The notes: generated by a model from the sequence alone, not told the origin. Positions 9,117 through 18,169 are shown, counted from the stretch's first letter. The stretch: 64,000 nt of DNA from Paratractidigestivibacter sp003150175 (GCF_964283195.1 NZ_CAXYLH010000002.1), one strand, 5' to 3'. Translations and numbers: made by a program.

Positions 9117-9793
9117 TGCCCGCATTCGAGCCCGAAGGCTGCGTCAGCTGGGACGTCGTCATGCCCGACCGCGACGCCCCGCGCTACGGCTGGCGCCCGC
9201 TCAAGGCGAAGGTCATGCTGGAGACCTGTGACGGCGAGGAGACCTGGTCTGTTCCTGTGGCAGTGGGACGCAAGCTCGCCTCCCTCAGGAAGTCCCGGGG
9301 AGGCGAGCTCGGCTCTCGCGCAGAGCTCGCCTACGAGGTGCACAAGGCCTCTAAGGTGGCGGGCAGGCGCCGGCTGGAGTCTCTCCTCAACAAACGAGAC
9401 TATTCCTCCGCCGAGCTTAAAGAAAAGCTCGCCTCCGACGGCTACTCGATCGAGACCACCGATGCGCTCATCGCCGCCGCCGTCTCCGGCGGGGCCGTGA
9501 ACGACGCGCGCTTCGCCGACGTCTTCATCCGCTCGAAGATCTACGCCGGGTGGGGGAGGCAGAAGATCGAGCGTGAGCTCTCGCGCAAGGGCGTCGAGGC
9601 GGAGTCAATCCCCGGTTGGCCCGAGGAGTACTTCGAGGAGGGCTCCGAGCTCGAGCGCGCCCGCGAGCTCGCCTCCAGGCGCCGCCCGACCGGGAAGAAC
9701 GACTTCCAGAAGACCGTGAGGTACCTCTGCAACAAGGGCTTCTCGATGAATATCGCAATCGATGCCGCGAAGTCCGCGCTCGACCAGTCGTAG
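9116..9793 (+). CDS. recX: Regulatory protein RecX
   Basis: RecX binds and limits RecA filaments. The 225-aa protein shows the tandem three-helix pattern of the family in its second half: LLNKRDYSSAELKEKL, then GGAVNDARFADVFI and a third repeat that includes KNDFQKTVRYLCNKGFS. The first ~80 residues are an extension with little similarity I can name. The start codon overlaps the recA stop (TAATG), so RecX should be made in step with RecA. The next gene, rny, has its own promoter. Confidence 0.88.
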   Translation: MPAFEPEGCVSWDVVMPDRDAPRYGWRPLKAKVMLETCDGEETWSVPVAVGRKLASLRKSRGGELGSRAELAYEVHKASKVAGRRRLESLLNKRDYSSAELKEKLASDGYSIETTDALIAAAVSGGAVNDARFADVFIRSKIYAGWGRQKIERELSRKGVEAESIPGWPEEYFEEGSELERARELASRRRPTGKNDFQKTVRYLCNKGFSMNIAIDAAKSALDQS

Positions 9794-9823
9794 CCGCCGC
9801 GCTACCTTTCGCCTTACGTTTGT

Positions 9824-9853
9824 TTGACAATTATGGTCGGCTGGTCATAGGAT
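9824..9853 (+). promoter_or_regulatory. Candidate sigma-70-type promoter for rny
   Basis: Consensus -35 TTGACA (9824-9829), 18-base spacer, and TAGGAT (9848-9853). It lies ~190 bases before the rny start, giving an unusually long leader. Confidence 0.55.
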
Positions 9854-9859
9854 AGGAGA

Positions 9860-10042
9860 GCCGTTAAAGGGCATTCTTCTGCCGGCGTGGCCGGCTGACC
9901 ATATTCTGTATCTACGGTTTGCTTCTACAGGGACATAGCGCAGACGAGGGACGACGATTGCACCTCTGATGGCGGAGCTTCGGGATTCGTGCCCGGGCTT
10001 CTTTATTTCGTTGAATAGATTTTTGCTATCTGAGGAGCACGT
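9860..10042 (+). promoter_or_regulatory. Long structured leader of rny, with terminator-like hairpin
   Basis: About 180 bases without a convincing gene. It holds a small hairpin (9881-9886 with 9890-9895). It also holds a longer imperfect GC-rich stem (~9974-10001) followed by a T-rich run (tctttatttcgtt), which looks like an intrinsic terminator before the rny ribosome binding site (GAGGAG). It could be an attenuator or a ~150-nt small RNA; no known riboswitch family was recognised. Confidence 0.4.
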
Positions 10043-11593
10043 ATGGAAATCGTCATTGGCATTATTTGCCTTGTGGTGGGCGCCGCGGTCGCGTATGCGG
10101 TCCTTGCCGGTCAGTCCAATTCCAAGGTCAAGACCGCCCAGGCCCAGGTCGAGAACGCCCAGGCCGAGGCCGACCGCATCCGCACCGAGGCCTCCCGTCA
10201 GGCCGAGAACGCAAAGAAGGAGGCCGTCCTCGAGGCCAAGGAGCAGGTCCTGGCCATCAAGCAGGCCTCCGAGGCGGAGGAGAAGAAGCGCAAGGGCGAG
10301 CTCCAGAACATGGAGAGTCGCATCATGCAGCGCGAGGAGTCCCTTGATCGCCGCAACGACGTCCTCGACCGTCGCGACCACCAGCTCTCCAGCCTCCAGG
10401 GCCAGCTCGACAAGCGCAAGGTCGACCTCGACGCCCTCGAGGCCAAGCGCATCTCCGAGCTCGAGCGCATCGCCGGCCTCTCCAGCGACGAAGCCCACAC
10501 CGAGCTCCTCGACCGCGTACGCGCCGAGTCCGTCCGCGAGGAGGCCCAGATTCTGCGCGAGAGCGAGCAGAACGTCCGCGCCCAGGCCGACAAGACCGCC
10601 CGCGAGATCATCTCGACCGCCATTCAGCGCTGCGCCGCCGACCAGGCCGGCGAGATCACGGTGACCTCCGTCCACATCCCCTCCGACGACCTCAAGGGCC
10701 GCATCATCGGCCGCGAGGGGCGCAACATCCGCACGTTCGAGCAGGTCTCGGGCGTCTCGCTCGTCATCGACGACACCCCCGAGACCGTGACGCTGTCGAG
10801 CTTCGACCCCGTTCGCCGCGAGACCGCCCGCGTCGCGCTCGAGAACCTCATCGCCGACGGCCGCATCCACCCCGCCCGCATCGAGGAGCTCTACAAGAAG
10901 GCCGAGGCCCTCGTCAACGAGCGCGTCCGCGAGGCCGGCGAGCAGGCCGCTTTCGACGCCGGCATCCACGACCTGCACCCCGAGCTCGTGAAGACCCTGG
11001 GCGCGCTGCGCTACCGCACCTCCTTCGGCCAGAACGTCCTCACGCACTCCATCCAGGTCTCCGCGCTCTGCGGCATCATGGCCTCCGAGCTCGGCCTCGA
11101 CGAGGCCCCGGCCAAGCGCGCCGGCCTTCTGCACGACCTCGGCAAGGCGATCGACCACGAGGTCGAGGGCCCGCACGCCGTCATCGGCGCCGACCTCGCC
11201 CGTCGCTACGGCGAGCGCCCGGAGATCGTCCACGCCATCGAGGCGCACCATGCCGACGTCGACCCCGACACCGTGCTCGACGTCCTCGTGCAGGCCGCCG
11301 ACGCCATCTCCGCAGCCCGCCCCGGCGCCCGCCGCGAGTCGGCCGAGAACTACATCAAGCGCCTCGAGAAGCTCGAGGAGATCTCCAACGCCCACGAGGG
11401 CGTCGAGCGCACCTACGCCATGCAGGCGGGCCGCGAGCTCCACGTCATGGTCGAGCCCGAGAAGATCTCCGACGCCCAGGCGACCGTCCTCGCGCACGAC
11501 ATCGCCAAGCAGATCGAGGACGAGATGGAGTATCCCGGCCAGGTCCGCGTCGTCGTTATCCGCGAGTCCCGCGCCATCGGCGTCGCCAAGTAA
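10043..11593 (+). CDS. rny: Ribonuclease Y
   Basis: Membrane-bound endoribonuclease that starts mRNA turnover. The 516-aa protein has an N-terminal membrane helix (residues ~3-22), a long Glu/Lys/Arg/Ala-rich coiled coil (~28-200), and a KH domain around [19 protein letters not shown]. An HD domain follows, with [20 protein letters not shown] and AIEAHHAD supplying metal ligands. Length and order match the family. GAGGAG lies 7 bases before the ATG. The MutL-like gene follows after 6 bases, so they are likely co-transcribed; RNase J and RNase Y thus both occur in this genome. Confidence 0.96.
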   Translation: MEIVIGIICLVVGAAVAYAVLAGQSNSKVKTAQAQVENAQAEADRIRTEASRQAENAKKEAVLEAKEQVLAIKQASEAEEKKRKGELQNMESRIMQREESLDRRNDVLDRRDHQLSSLQGQLDKRKVDLDALEAKRISELERIAGLSSDEAHTELLDRVRAESVREEAQILRESEQNVRAQADKTAREIISTAIQRCAADQAGEITVTSVHIPSDDLKGRIIGREGRNIRTFEQVSGVSLVIDDTPETVTLSSFDPVRRETARVALENLIADGRIHPARIEELYKKAEALVNERVREAGEQAAFDAGIHDLHPELVKTLGALRYRTSFGQNVLTHSIQVSALCGIMASELGLDEAPAKRAGLLHDLGKAIDHEVEGPHAVIGADLARRYGERPEIVHAIEAHHADVDPDTVLDVLVQAADAISAARPGARRESAENYIKRLEKLEEISNAHEGVERTYAMQAGRELHVMVEPEKISDAQATVLAHDIAKQIEDEMEYPGQVRVVVIRESRAIGVAK

Positions 11594-11599
11594 CCAAAC

Positions 11600-12682
11600 A
11601 TGACCGGAAGCGACAACGGCCTCGTAGGCTTCGTTGCCTCCATGGGAGGCGAGCGTAATCTTCGTGTCGAGGAGAACCTCGGCGAGGGTTACGTTCGCCT
11701 TCGCGTCGCCGAGGCCGAGAGGCGCCAGGCCAAGCACGACATCCGCTGCGTCGAGGATATCGTCATCGAGATGCTCCGCAACTCGCGCGACGCAGGGGCC
11801 AAGCACATCTACGTCGCGACCGCCCGAGAGGGCGATGTCCGAACCCTCGTCATCCTCGACGACGGCTCCGGAATCCCCGAGGATATGCAGTCGCGCGTTT
11901 TCGAGGCGCGCGTGACCTCCAAGCTCGAGAGCGTTCACATGGACCGCTGGGGCGTCCACGGCAGAGGCATGGCTCTTTATTCCGTGAAGGAGAACGCGAG
12001 CTCCGCCGAGGTGGTTTCCAGCGGCGTCGGCAAGGGCTCCTCCATCCGCGTGGTCACGGACGCAACGGTCCTCGCCGAGCGCGCCGACCAGTCCACGTGG
12101 CCCATCACCTCCGTCGACGAGAACGGCCTGCTCATCTGCGAGCGAGGCCCCCACAACATCATCAGGACCTGTTGCGAGTTCGCCATCGAGGAGAGGTCTT
12201 CTTGCGAGGTCTACATCGGCTCCCCGGCCGAGATCGCGGCGACAGCCCGTGCCAAGGCCGCAAAGACGGTCGAGGCCTCCGACCTCATGTTCCTTGACGA
12301 CATCTCCGAGCTCCCCGTACTCGAGCGCCTGAGGGTCGCGGCCGACGCTGGCGAGCTTCAGCGCGTGAGCGCTTCCCTCGGGCTCGACATGAGCGAGCGC
12401 ACCGCGCACCGCATCGTCGCCGGCCAGGTCAAGCCGCAGCGCAGCGTCGTCGCGAGGCTCACGCACCGGGCCGGCCCGAAGGTCCCCCATGAGGTCGACC
12501 TCACCCGCGACCACCGCGGCCTCAAGATCTCCAAGGAGGACTGTGCGGATTTCTCGAGGGCGATGGAGCGCGGGTTCTCCGAGCTCGCCCAGAAGTACTA
12601 CCTCTCGCTCAACGAGGCTCCGAAGGTGCGCGTCGGTAAGGGGAAGATCACGGTCACGTTCGAGCTCGAGCAGGGCGATTAG
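11600..12682 (+). CDS. MutL-like GHKL ATPase of unknown function
   Basis: The 360-aa protein has a clear GHKL ATP-binding site: EMLRNSRDAGA (E57, N61, D64), DDGSGIP (87-93), TSK (106-108) and GVHGRGMALYS (118-128). The TSK followed by G-x-x-GRG-x-AL-x-S pattern is that of MutL/Hsp90-type ATPases rather than histidine kinases. No phospho-acceptor His domain or MutL C-terminal endonuclease domain is present. The second half (~205-360) is unfamiliar; residues ~251-290 could form a helix-turn-helix (ELQRVSASLGLDMSERTAHR). It sits between rny and spoVS, where Bacillus has ymdB. A role in RNA turnover or DNA handling is only a guess. Confidence 0.75.
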   Translation: MTGSDNGLVGFVASMGGERNLRVEENLGEGYVRLRVAEAERRQAKHDIRCVEDIVIEMLRNSRDAGAKHIYVATAREGDVRTLVILDDGSGIPEDMQSRVFEARVTSKLESVHMDRWGVHGRGMALYSVKENASSAEVVSSGVGKGSSIRVVTDATVLAERADQSTWPITSVDENGLLICERGPHNIIRTCCEFAIEERSSCEVYIGSPAEIAATARAKAAKTVEASDLMFLDDISELPVLERLRVAADAGELQRVSASLGLDMSERTAHRIVAGQVKPQRSVVARLTHRAGPKVPHEVDLTRDHRGLKISKEDCADFSRAMERGFSELAQKYYLSLNEAPKVRVGKGKITVTFELEQGD

Positions 12683-12792
12683 GGCTTTCTTTGGCTTTTG
12701 CTTCCCAAACACCCGTTTTATAAGTAGAATATCCGCAGATAAACGCAGCTTGTACGCTATATTTCGATCTAAACGCACCAGGAGCGCACCAA

Positions 12793-13107
12793 ATGGACTA
12801 CCTGAAGGTCTCCAGCAAGTCATCCCCCGCATCTGTCGCGGGCGCCATAGCCGGCCTCGTCAAGGACGGCGAGCCCGTGAACATCCAGTGCGTGGGCGCG
12901 GGAGCGGTCAACCAGGCCATCAAGGCCGTCGCCATCGCGCGAGGCTTCCTCATCCCCACGGGGCTGGACATCTCCTGCGCCCCCACTTTCTCGGACATCT
13001 CCATCGGAGGAGAGAGCCGCACCGCCATTCGCCTCGCCGTTTACGTTCACCGTATCCAGGCCCCCGGCATGGCAGGCGGAGCCGAGCCCATGAACGTCGC
13101 TTCCTAG
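12793..13107 (+). CDS. spoVS: Stage V sporulation protein S family protein
   Basis: The 104-aa protein matches SpoVS over its whole length: YLKVSSKSSPASVAGAIAG, GAGAVNQAIKAVAIARGF, and the basic RTAIRLAVYVHR. The small Alba-like fold probably binds nucleic acid. In Bacillus it affects spore coat and septation; here no other sporulation gene is in view, so a vegetative role is likely. AGGAG lies 9 bases before the ATG. The 110-base gap before it is AT-richer than its surroundings and may hold a promoter, but I could not fix one. Confidence 0.93.
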   Translation: MDYLKVSSKSSPASVAGAIAGLVKDGEPVNIQCVGAGAVNQAIKAVAIARGFLIPTGLDISCAPTFSDISIGGESRTAIRLAVYVHRIQAPGMAGGAEPMNVAS

Positions 13108-13117
13108 GATTGGTTGC

Positions 13118-14476
13118 ATGAATTCTCTGGTAGGAAAAACCTATTACGTAAAAACCTTCGGATGCCAGATGAACCTCCACGACGCCGAGCGCGTCGAGGG
13201 GCTCCTGGAGCAGAACGGCTGCATCTGGGTCGAGGACCCGGAGCAGGCCGATATCGTCGTCTTCATGACGTGCTGCGTGCGCGAGAACGCCGACCAGCGC
13301 CTCTATGGTCAGGCGTCCGCCATGGTGAGCGCGCCGAAGCCTCCCTGCGGAAAACGCGTGGTCGCCATCGGCGGCTGCATCGCGCAGCGCGACGGCGAGA
13401 AGATCCGCGCCCATATCCCCGCCGCCGACGTCGTCTTCGGCACGAGCGCGCTCGCCAGCCTGCCGGCGCTTCTGGAGGAGGCCTTCTCCGACGACGGAAA
13501 GAAGGTCGAGGTCGACACCGAGGAGGAGGGTCGCGGGTTCTCCTGCGACCTCCCGAGCCGCCGTGCCCAGAAATTCCACGCCTGGGTGCCGATCATGACC
13601 GGCTGCAACAACTTCTGCACCTACTGCATCGTCCCGTATGTCCGCGGCCGCGAGAAGAGCCGCACCATGGAGGCGGTCGTCGGCGAGTGCGAGAAGCTCG
13701 TGGCGGACGGCGTGCGCGAGATCACGCTCCTCGGCCAGAACGTCAACTCCTACGGCCGCAACATCTACGGCGAGCCGAGGTTCGCGCAGCTGCTGCGCGA
13801 GGTGGGCAAGACCGGCATCGAGCGGGTCCGCTTCACCTCCTCGAACCCGCACGACCTCACCGACGAGACCATCGCCGCGATGGCCGAGAACCCCTGCGTG
13901 ATGCCGCACCTGCACCTCGCGGTCCAGAGCGGCTCCTCTCGCGTCCTCAAGGCGATGAACCGCAAGTACACGCGCGAGCAGTACCTCGACCTCGTCGGGC
14001 GCCTGCGCGCCGCTATGCCCGGGCTCGCTCTCTCGACCGACATCATCGTAGGCTTCCCCGGCGAGACCGAGGAGGACTTCGAGCAGACCCTCTCGCTGGT
14101 CCGCGAGGCCGCCTTCTCGAGCGCCTACACCTTCATCTACTCCCCGCGCCCTGGCACCCCCGCCGCGAAGATCCCGGACGACACGCCGCACGACGTCATC
14201 CAGCACCGCTTCGAAAGGCTCGCCGACCTCGTGGCCGAGCAGGCCCATGAGGCGAACCAGGAGGAGCTCGGCCGCGATGTCTCGGTGCTCGTTGAGGGTA
14301 CGTCCAAGCGCGACGACTCGATCATGGTCGGCCACAGCGAGAAGATGCGCACCGTCCACTTCCCGCTGCCCGAGGGCCTGGCCGCGCAGGATGTCATCGG
14401 AAAGATCTGCGACGTCCACGTCGAAGAGGCGCGCACCTGGTACCTCCGCGGCCAGATCGACGGCGATCCGCGATGA
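13118..14476 (+). CDS. miaB: tRNA-2-methylthio-N6-dimethylallyladenosine synthase MiaB
   Basis: Radical SAM enzyme that methylthiolates i6A37 of tRNAs reading UNN codons. The 452-aa protein has the N-terminal MTTase domain (TFGCQMNLHDAERVEG), the radical SAM motif CNNFCTYC with Cys163, 167 and 170, and a C-terminal TRAM domain. It acts after MiaA, whose gene starts in the last codon (ATGA overlap), so substrate maker and user are translated together. It starts 10 bases after spoVS with only a weak AGGA ribosome binding site. Confidence 0.95.
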   Translation: MNSLVGKTYYVKTFGCQMNLHDAERVEGLLEQNGCIWVEDPEQADIVVFMTCCVRENADQRLYGQASAMVSAPKPPCGKRVVAIGGCIAQRDGEKIRAHIPAADVVFGTSALASLPALLEEAFSDDGKKVEVDTEEEGRGFSCDLPSRRAQKFHAWVPIMTGCNNFCTYCIVPYVRGREKSRTMEAVVGECEKLVADGVREITLLGQNVNSYGRNIYGEPRFAQLLREVGKTGIERVRFTSSNPHDLTDETIAAMAENPCVMPHLHLAVQSGSSRVLKAMNRKYTREQYLDLVGRLRAAMPGLALSTDIIVGFPGETEEDFEQTLSLVREAAFSSAYTFIYSPRPGTPAAKIPDDTPHDVIQHRFERLADLVAEQAHEANQEELGRDVSVLVEGTSKRDDSIMVGHSEKMRTVHFPLPEGLAAQDVIGKICDVHVEEARTWYLRGQIDGDPR

Positions 14477-15426
14477 GCCTGCCGGGTCCCGTCGTCGCCA
14501 TCGTCGGGCCGACGGCCTCAGGCAAAAGCTCGCTCGCGGACCATGTGGCCGTGGCGCTCGGCGGCGAGGTGGTCTCCGTCGACTCGATGCAGGTCTACCG
14601 TGGCATGGACATCGGCACCGCGAAGACGCCGCTTGACCAGCGCCTCGTTCCGCTGCACATGGTGGATGTCTGCGATCCTGGCGTTGATTTCTCCGTTCAG
14701 GTTTTCCAGGCGGAATGCCGCGTGTGCATCGACGGTTTGCTTCGACGCGGCACTCCGCCCATCCTCTGCGGAGGGACCGGGCTCTATCTCGACAGCGTGA
14801 TCGACGAGATGCGGTTCCCCTCCGGCGAGAAGGGCGACGACAACCGCGCCCGGTACGAGAAGCTCCTCGCCGACGAAGGTCCCGACGCCCTCTACAGCCT
14901 CCTGCGGGAGCGCGATCCCAAAAGCGCGGAGATCATCCACCCGAACAACTCGAGGCGCGTCGTGCGCGCTCTCGAGCTTCTGGACGAGGGCAAAAGCTAC
15001 GCCGAGCACCACGAGGGGCTTCTTTGCCGAAAACCGCACTATGACGCGCGCATCTGGGCCGTGGCTATGGACCGGGACCGCCTTTATCGCAGGATCGAGC
15101 AACGCGTGGACCTCATGGTCACGTCAGGGCTTCTTGATGAGGTGAAGACGCTCCGCGAGCAGGGCCTCACGAAGAACTCCACCGCCGGACAGGCGATCGG
15201 CTACAAGGAGATCCTCGATTACCTGGACGGCGAGGTCTCCCTGGATGGAGCGGTCAAGCTCATCAAGGTGCGGACCCGCCATTACGCAAAGCGACAGCTC
15301 TCGTGGCTGCGCAGGGACGGTCGCGCCCAGTGGCTGGACATGGACCAGATCGACGCCGACGAGGCCGTGAAGGCCATTGTCGACGATTATCGGGCGGCGA
15401 CGCATCGCGCCGCCGAGGAAGAGTAG
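14473..15426 (+). CDS. miaA: tRNA dimethylallyltransferase MiaA
   Basis: Transfers the dimethylallyl group to A37 of tRNA, the step before MiaB. The 317-aa protein has the P-loop GPTASGKSSLA near the N-terminus, then VVSVDSMQVYRGMDIGTAK, which is the family signature, and GGTGLYLDS. The ATG overlaps the miaB stop (ATGA). hflX begins directly after its stop, an arrangement also known from Gram-negatives (miaA-hfq-hflX). Confidence 0.95.
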   Translation: MSLPGPVVAIVGPTASGKSSLADHVAVALGGEVVSVDSMQVYRGMDIGTAKTPLDQRLVPLHMVDVCDPGVDFSVQVFQAECRVCIDGLLRRGTPPILCGGTGLYLDSVIDEMRFPSGEKGDDNRARYEKLLADEGPDALYSLLRERDPKSAEIIHPNNSRRVVRALELLDEGKSYAEHHEGLLCRKPHYDARIWAVAMDRDRLYRRIEQRVDLMVTSGLLDEVKTLREQGLTKNSTAGQAIGYKEILDYLDGEVSLDGAVKLIKVRTRHYAKRQLSWLRRDGRAQWLDMDQIDADEAVKAIVDDYRAATHRAAEEE

Positions 15427-15427
15427 C

Positions 15428-16744
15428 ATGGGTCGCTTCAAGCCGTTCTACACCGCGCCAGTCGCGGAAAAAGCAATCCTCGTCGGAGTGGACCGGGGAA
15501 TCGGCAACTGGAGCTGCGACGATTCGCTCGCCGAGCTCGCGCGTCTCGCCCAGACCGATGGGGCCGAGGTCGTCCTCACCATGAAGCAGCGCCTCGACGC
15601 CCCGGTGCCAAAAACCTTCATCGGCAAGGGCAAGGTCGAGGAGCTCGTCAGCTACGTCCATAACCTCGACGCCGACGTCGTCATCTTCGACGACGAGCTC
15701 ACGCCGTCGCAGCAATCGAACTTAGAGAAAGCGGTGGGGGAGCCCGTCAAGATCCTCGATCGCACGGCGCTTATCCTCGATATCTTCGGGCAGCACGCAA
15801 AGACGCGCGAGGGGCGCCTCCAGGTGCAGCTCGCGCAGCTCCAGTACGTGCTCCCGAGGCTGAGGGGCATGTGGAGCCACCTCGTGGGCGAGCAGACCCG
15901 CGGCGGCATCGGAAGCCGATTCGGCCAGGGCGAAAGCCAGCTCGAGGTGGACCGCCGCCTGATCCGCGACAGGATCTCGACGCTTCGCCGGGAGCTCGCG
16001 GAGCTCGAGAAGCGCAGGGGAGTGCAGAGCAAGGCGCGCTGGGACTCCGGCGTGTACCGCGTCGCGCTCGTGGGGTACACGAACGCAGGCAAGTCGTCGC
16101 TGCTCAACAAGCTCACCAGAGCAGGCGTTTACGCGAAAGACGAGCTCTTTGCCACGCTCGACCCAACGACGCGCTCCATGACCCTCGAGGAAGGACGCAA
16201 GCTCACCCTCACAGACACCGTCGGCTTCATCCAGAAGCTCCCCACGACGCTCGTGGAGTCGTTCAAGTCGACCTTGGCCGAGGTCCGCGCAGCAGACCTG
16301 ATCCTGCTTGTGGCCGACGCCTCCGACGTCCGCTGGAAAGACGAGATGGCGGCCGTGAACTCGATCCTCAAGGACATCGAGGCGGACGGAATCCGCCGCG
16401 TCTTGGTCCTGAACAAGGTGGACCTTCTCGAGCCCGACCAGAAAAAGGCCCTCCAAGTCGAGAACCCCGATGCCGTACTCGTCTCCGCGAAGGAGGGCAT
16501 CGGCATCGATGGGCTGCTGTACCGCATTGGGCGCGAGGCGGCCGCCGGCGACGAGACGATTACGGCGCTCATCCCGTACAGCAAGGGGCTCCTGCTCAAG
16601 ATGTGCCACGAGCGCTGTCAGGTCATCCGCGAGAGATACGTCGACGGCGGCCTCTTGGCCACGCTGAAGGCATCGGAACGCATGCGGGCCACCCTGGAGC
16701 CGTATAAAGTCGATGACGGCTTAGAGAGCGACTCCGCTCAGTAA
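15428..16744 (+). CDS. hflX: GTPase HflX
   Basis: Ribosome-associated GTPase that splits or rescues 70S ribosomes under stress. The 438-aa protein has the N-terminal HflX domain with the glycine-rich GGIGSRFGQGESQLE, a coiled linker, and the G domain: G1 GYTNAGKS at 216-223, DTVGFIQKLP (G3) and NKVD (G4). I chose the ATG at 15428, one base after the miaA stop and with GAGGAAG before it, over an earlier ATG inside miaA. The last 24 bases overlap the convergent acyltransferase gene. Confidence 0.93.
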   Translation: MGRFKPFYTAPVAEKAILVGVDRGIGNWSCDDSLAELARLAQTDGAEVVLTMKQRLDAPVPKTFIGKGKVEELVSYVHNLDADVVIFDDELTPSQQSNLEKAVGEPVKILDRTALILDIFGQHAKTREGRLQVQLAQLQYVLPRLRGMWSHLVGEQTRGGIGSRFGQGESQLEVDRRLIRDRISTLRRELAELEKRRGVQSKARWDSGVYRVALVGYTNAGKSSLLNKLTRAGVYAKDELFATLDPTTRSMTLEEGRKLTLTDTVGFIQKLPTTLVESFKSTLAEVRAADLILLVADASDVRWKDEMAAVNSILKDIEADGIRRVLVLNKVDLLEPDQKKALQVENPDAVLVSAKEGIGIDGLLYRIGREAAAGDETITALIPYSKGLLLKMCHERCQVIRERYVDGGLLATLKASERMRATLEPYKVDDGLESDSAQ

Positions 16745-17491
16745 GAGCAGCAGCGGCTGGTGCAGCACGTACACGAGAAGCGCATGCCTGCCAATGAACT
16801 CCAACGGCTTGCACCTGAACCTCATGAGTGGCCCCGGCAATCCACGGGCCTTGATGACGGGCCCTACGGCGGCGCCGGCAAGATACATGAGCGTGTAGGG
16901 GAGCAGGGGATAGTAGTCCCCCGAGGAGAACCTCGGCCCCGGAAAGCCCAGCCAAGAGAACCATTCGGTCGAGTACCACGATCCGGGGAGCGCGAGCTTA
17001 AAGCTTCCGATCTGCACGATACCGCGCGGCACGCCGAGGGCGCAGACGAACAAAACAATGAGCATGAGCGCCGCCATGATGCCCCGAGGCGCGATCCTCG
17101 CATGCTGCAGTAGCGCATAGACCAGGGTGGATGCCGCCATGCAGAAAATGATCCCGAACGATATCGGAATGTCCACAGCGGCGATCGTGGTCACGGCCCA
17201 GATCAGCAGGGCGACGAGACCGTACTTCACCGACCTCCGCAGGTTGTTGCGCGAATACGAGCACATGAGCCCGGCCAAAAAGAGGAACGACCAGGATATG
17301 CTCGCCCTCCACACGTTCTCAAAGGGCGGCCTGAACCAACCCAGGTCAACGCCGGCGAGCTCCACGAGGTCGTAGCAATAATGGAACCCCGCCATCGAGA
17401 TAACGCAAAGCCCCCGGATAGCATCGTACAAGTGAATCCTTGTGCTTGCCTTCCCGGGAGCTTCGCTCGTCGTGTGGATTTGCTCAGGCAT
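16721..17491 (-). CDS. Membrane protein of the DUF1624 / heparan-alpha-glucosaminide acetyltransferase-like family
   Basis: The 256-aa protein has about seven hydrophobic segments and starts with RIHLYDAIRGLCVISMAGFHYCYDL (split: family marker is DAIRG followed by HYCYDL). Proteins of this group are integral membrane acyltransferases that modify sugars or envelope polymers; the substrate here is unknown. It lies 2 bases downstream of lexA on the same strand, so it should be part of the LexA-controlled transcript. Its 3' end overlaps hflX by 24 bases on the opposite strand. Confidence 0.75.
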   Translation of the reverse strand: MPEQIHTTSEAPGKASTRIHLYDAIRGLCVISMAGFHYCYDLVELAGVDLGWFRPPFENVWRASISWSFLFLAGLMCSYSRNNLRRSVKYGLVALLIWAVTTIAAVDIPISFGIIFCMAASTLVYALLQHARIAPRGIMAALMLIVLFVCALGVPRGIVQIGSFKLALPGSWYSTEWFSWLGFPGPRFSSGDYYPLLPYTLMYLAGAAVGPVIKARGLPGPLMRFRCKPLEFIGRHALLVYVLHQPLLLLLSGVAL

Positions 17492-17493
17492 GC

Positions 17494-18144
17494 TTAGCAG
17501 ACCGAGCGGATAAGCGCCGTGACCTTGCCGATGATAGTGGGGTTATCGGCGTAGATGGGCTCCATCGTGTCGTTCTCGGGCTGAAGCCTGATCCGGTCCT
17601 TCTCGCGATAGAAAGTCTTCACGGTGGCGGAGTCGTCGATGAGGGCGACGATGATCTCGCCGTTGCGGGCATCGGACTGCTGCTTGACCACGATGTAGTC
17701 GCCATCGAAGATACCGGCGTTGATCATCGACTCGCCGCGGACGCGGAGTATGAAGGAGCTCGAGTCGCCGACGATACTCGTGGGCAGCGTAAGAGACTCC
17801 TCGACGTTCTGCTCGGCAAGGATGGGGGTACCGGCGGCGACCCTGCCGACGACGGGCAGCGAGATACAGTTGTTGTTCGCATCCTGCTTGATCTCAGCGA
17901 GCTTCTGAGGCTCTTGCTCGCCGTCCTCGGGAAGTACCTCGATGGTCCTCGGCTTCTTTGGGTCGCGCTTGATGAGGCCGGCGCTCTCCAGCGCCTTAAG
18001 GTGCATGTGGACCGTGGAGGGGGAGGCCAAGCCGACGGCGGCGCCGATCTCGCGAACCGAGGGCGGGTAGCTGTGCTCCTTGGAGTAAGCGCAGATGTAC
18101 TCGTAGATAGCCCGTTGACGCTTGCCGATCTTGCCCTTAGCCAT
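17494..18144 (-). CDS. lexA: SOS repressor LexA
   Basis: Represses SOS genes and cleaves itself when RecA is active. The 216-aa protein has an N-terminal winged helix (PPSVREIGAAVGLASPSTVH) and a C-terminal S24 peptidase domain. The cleavage site is Ala104-Gly105 (VAAGTP), nucleophile Ser139 (RGESMI) and Lys176 (SATVKTF). The open frame extends 18 codons further, but AGGAGG sits 7 bases before the ATG at 18144, which also fits homologues. Several LexA boxes lie in the divergent promoter region 18170-18276, consistent with autoregulation. Confidence 0.96.
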   Translation of the reverse strand: MAKGKIGKRQRAIYEYICAYSKEHSYPPSVREIGAAVGLASPSTVHMHLKALESAGLIKRDPKKPRTIEVLPEDGEQEPQKLAEIKQDANNNCISLPVVGRVAAGTPILAEQNVEESLTLPTSIVGDSSSFILRVRGESMINAGIFDGDYIVVKQQSDARNGEIIVALIDDSATVKTFYREKDRIRLQPENDTMEPIYADNPTIIGKVTALIRSVC

Positions 18145-18169
18145 GGGTGCCTCCTTTGTCCGTGAGCCA

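Noticed and set aside
9845..12832. A 995-codon minus-strand open frame opposite rny, the MutL-like gene and spoVS
   Set aside because: Composition (Asp, Leu, Gly, Val, Arg-rich, no domain) is that of antisense of high-GC genes; the plus-strand genes carry clear motifs.
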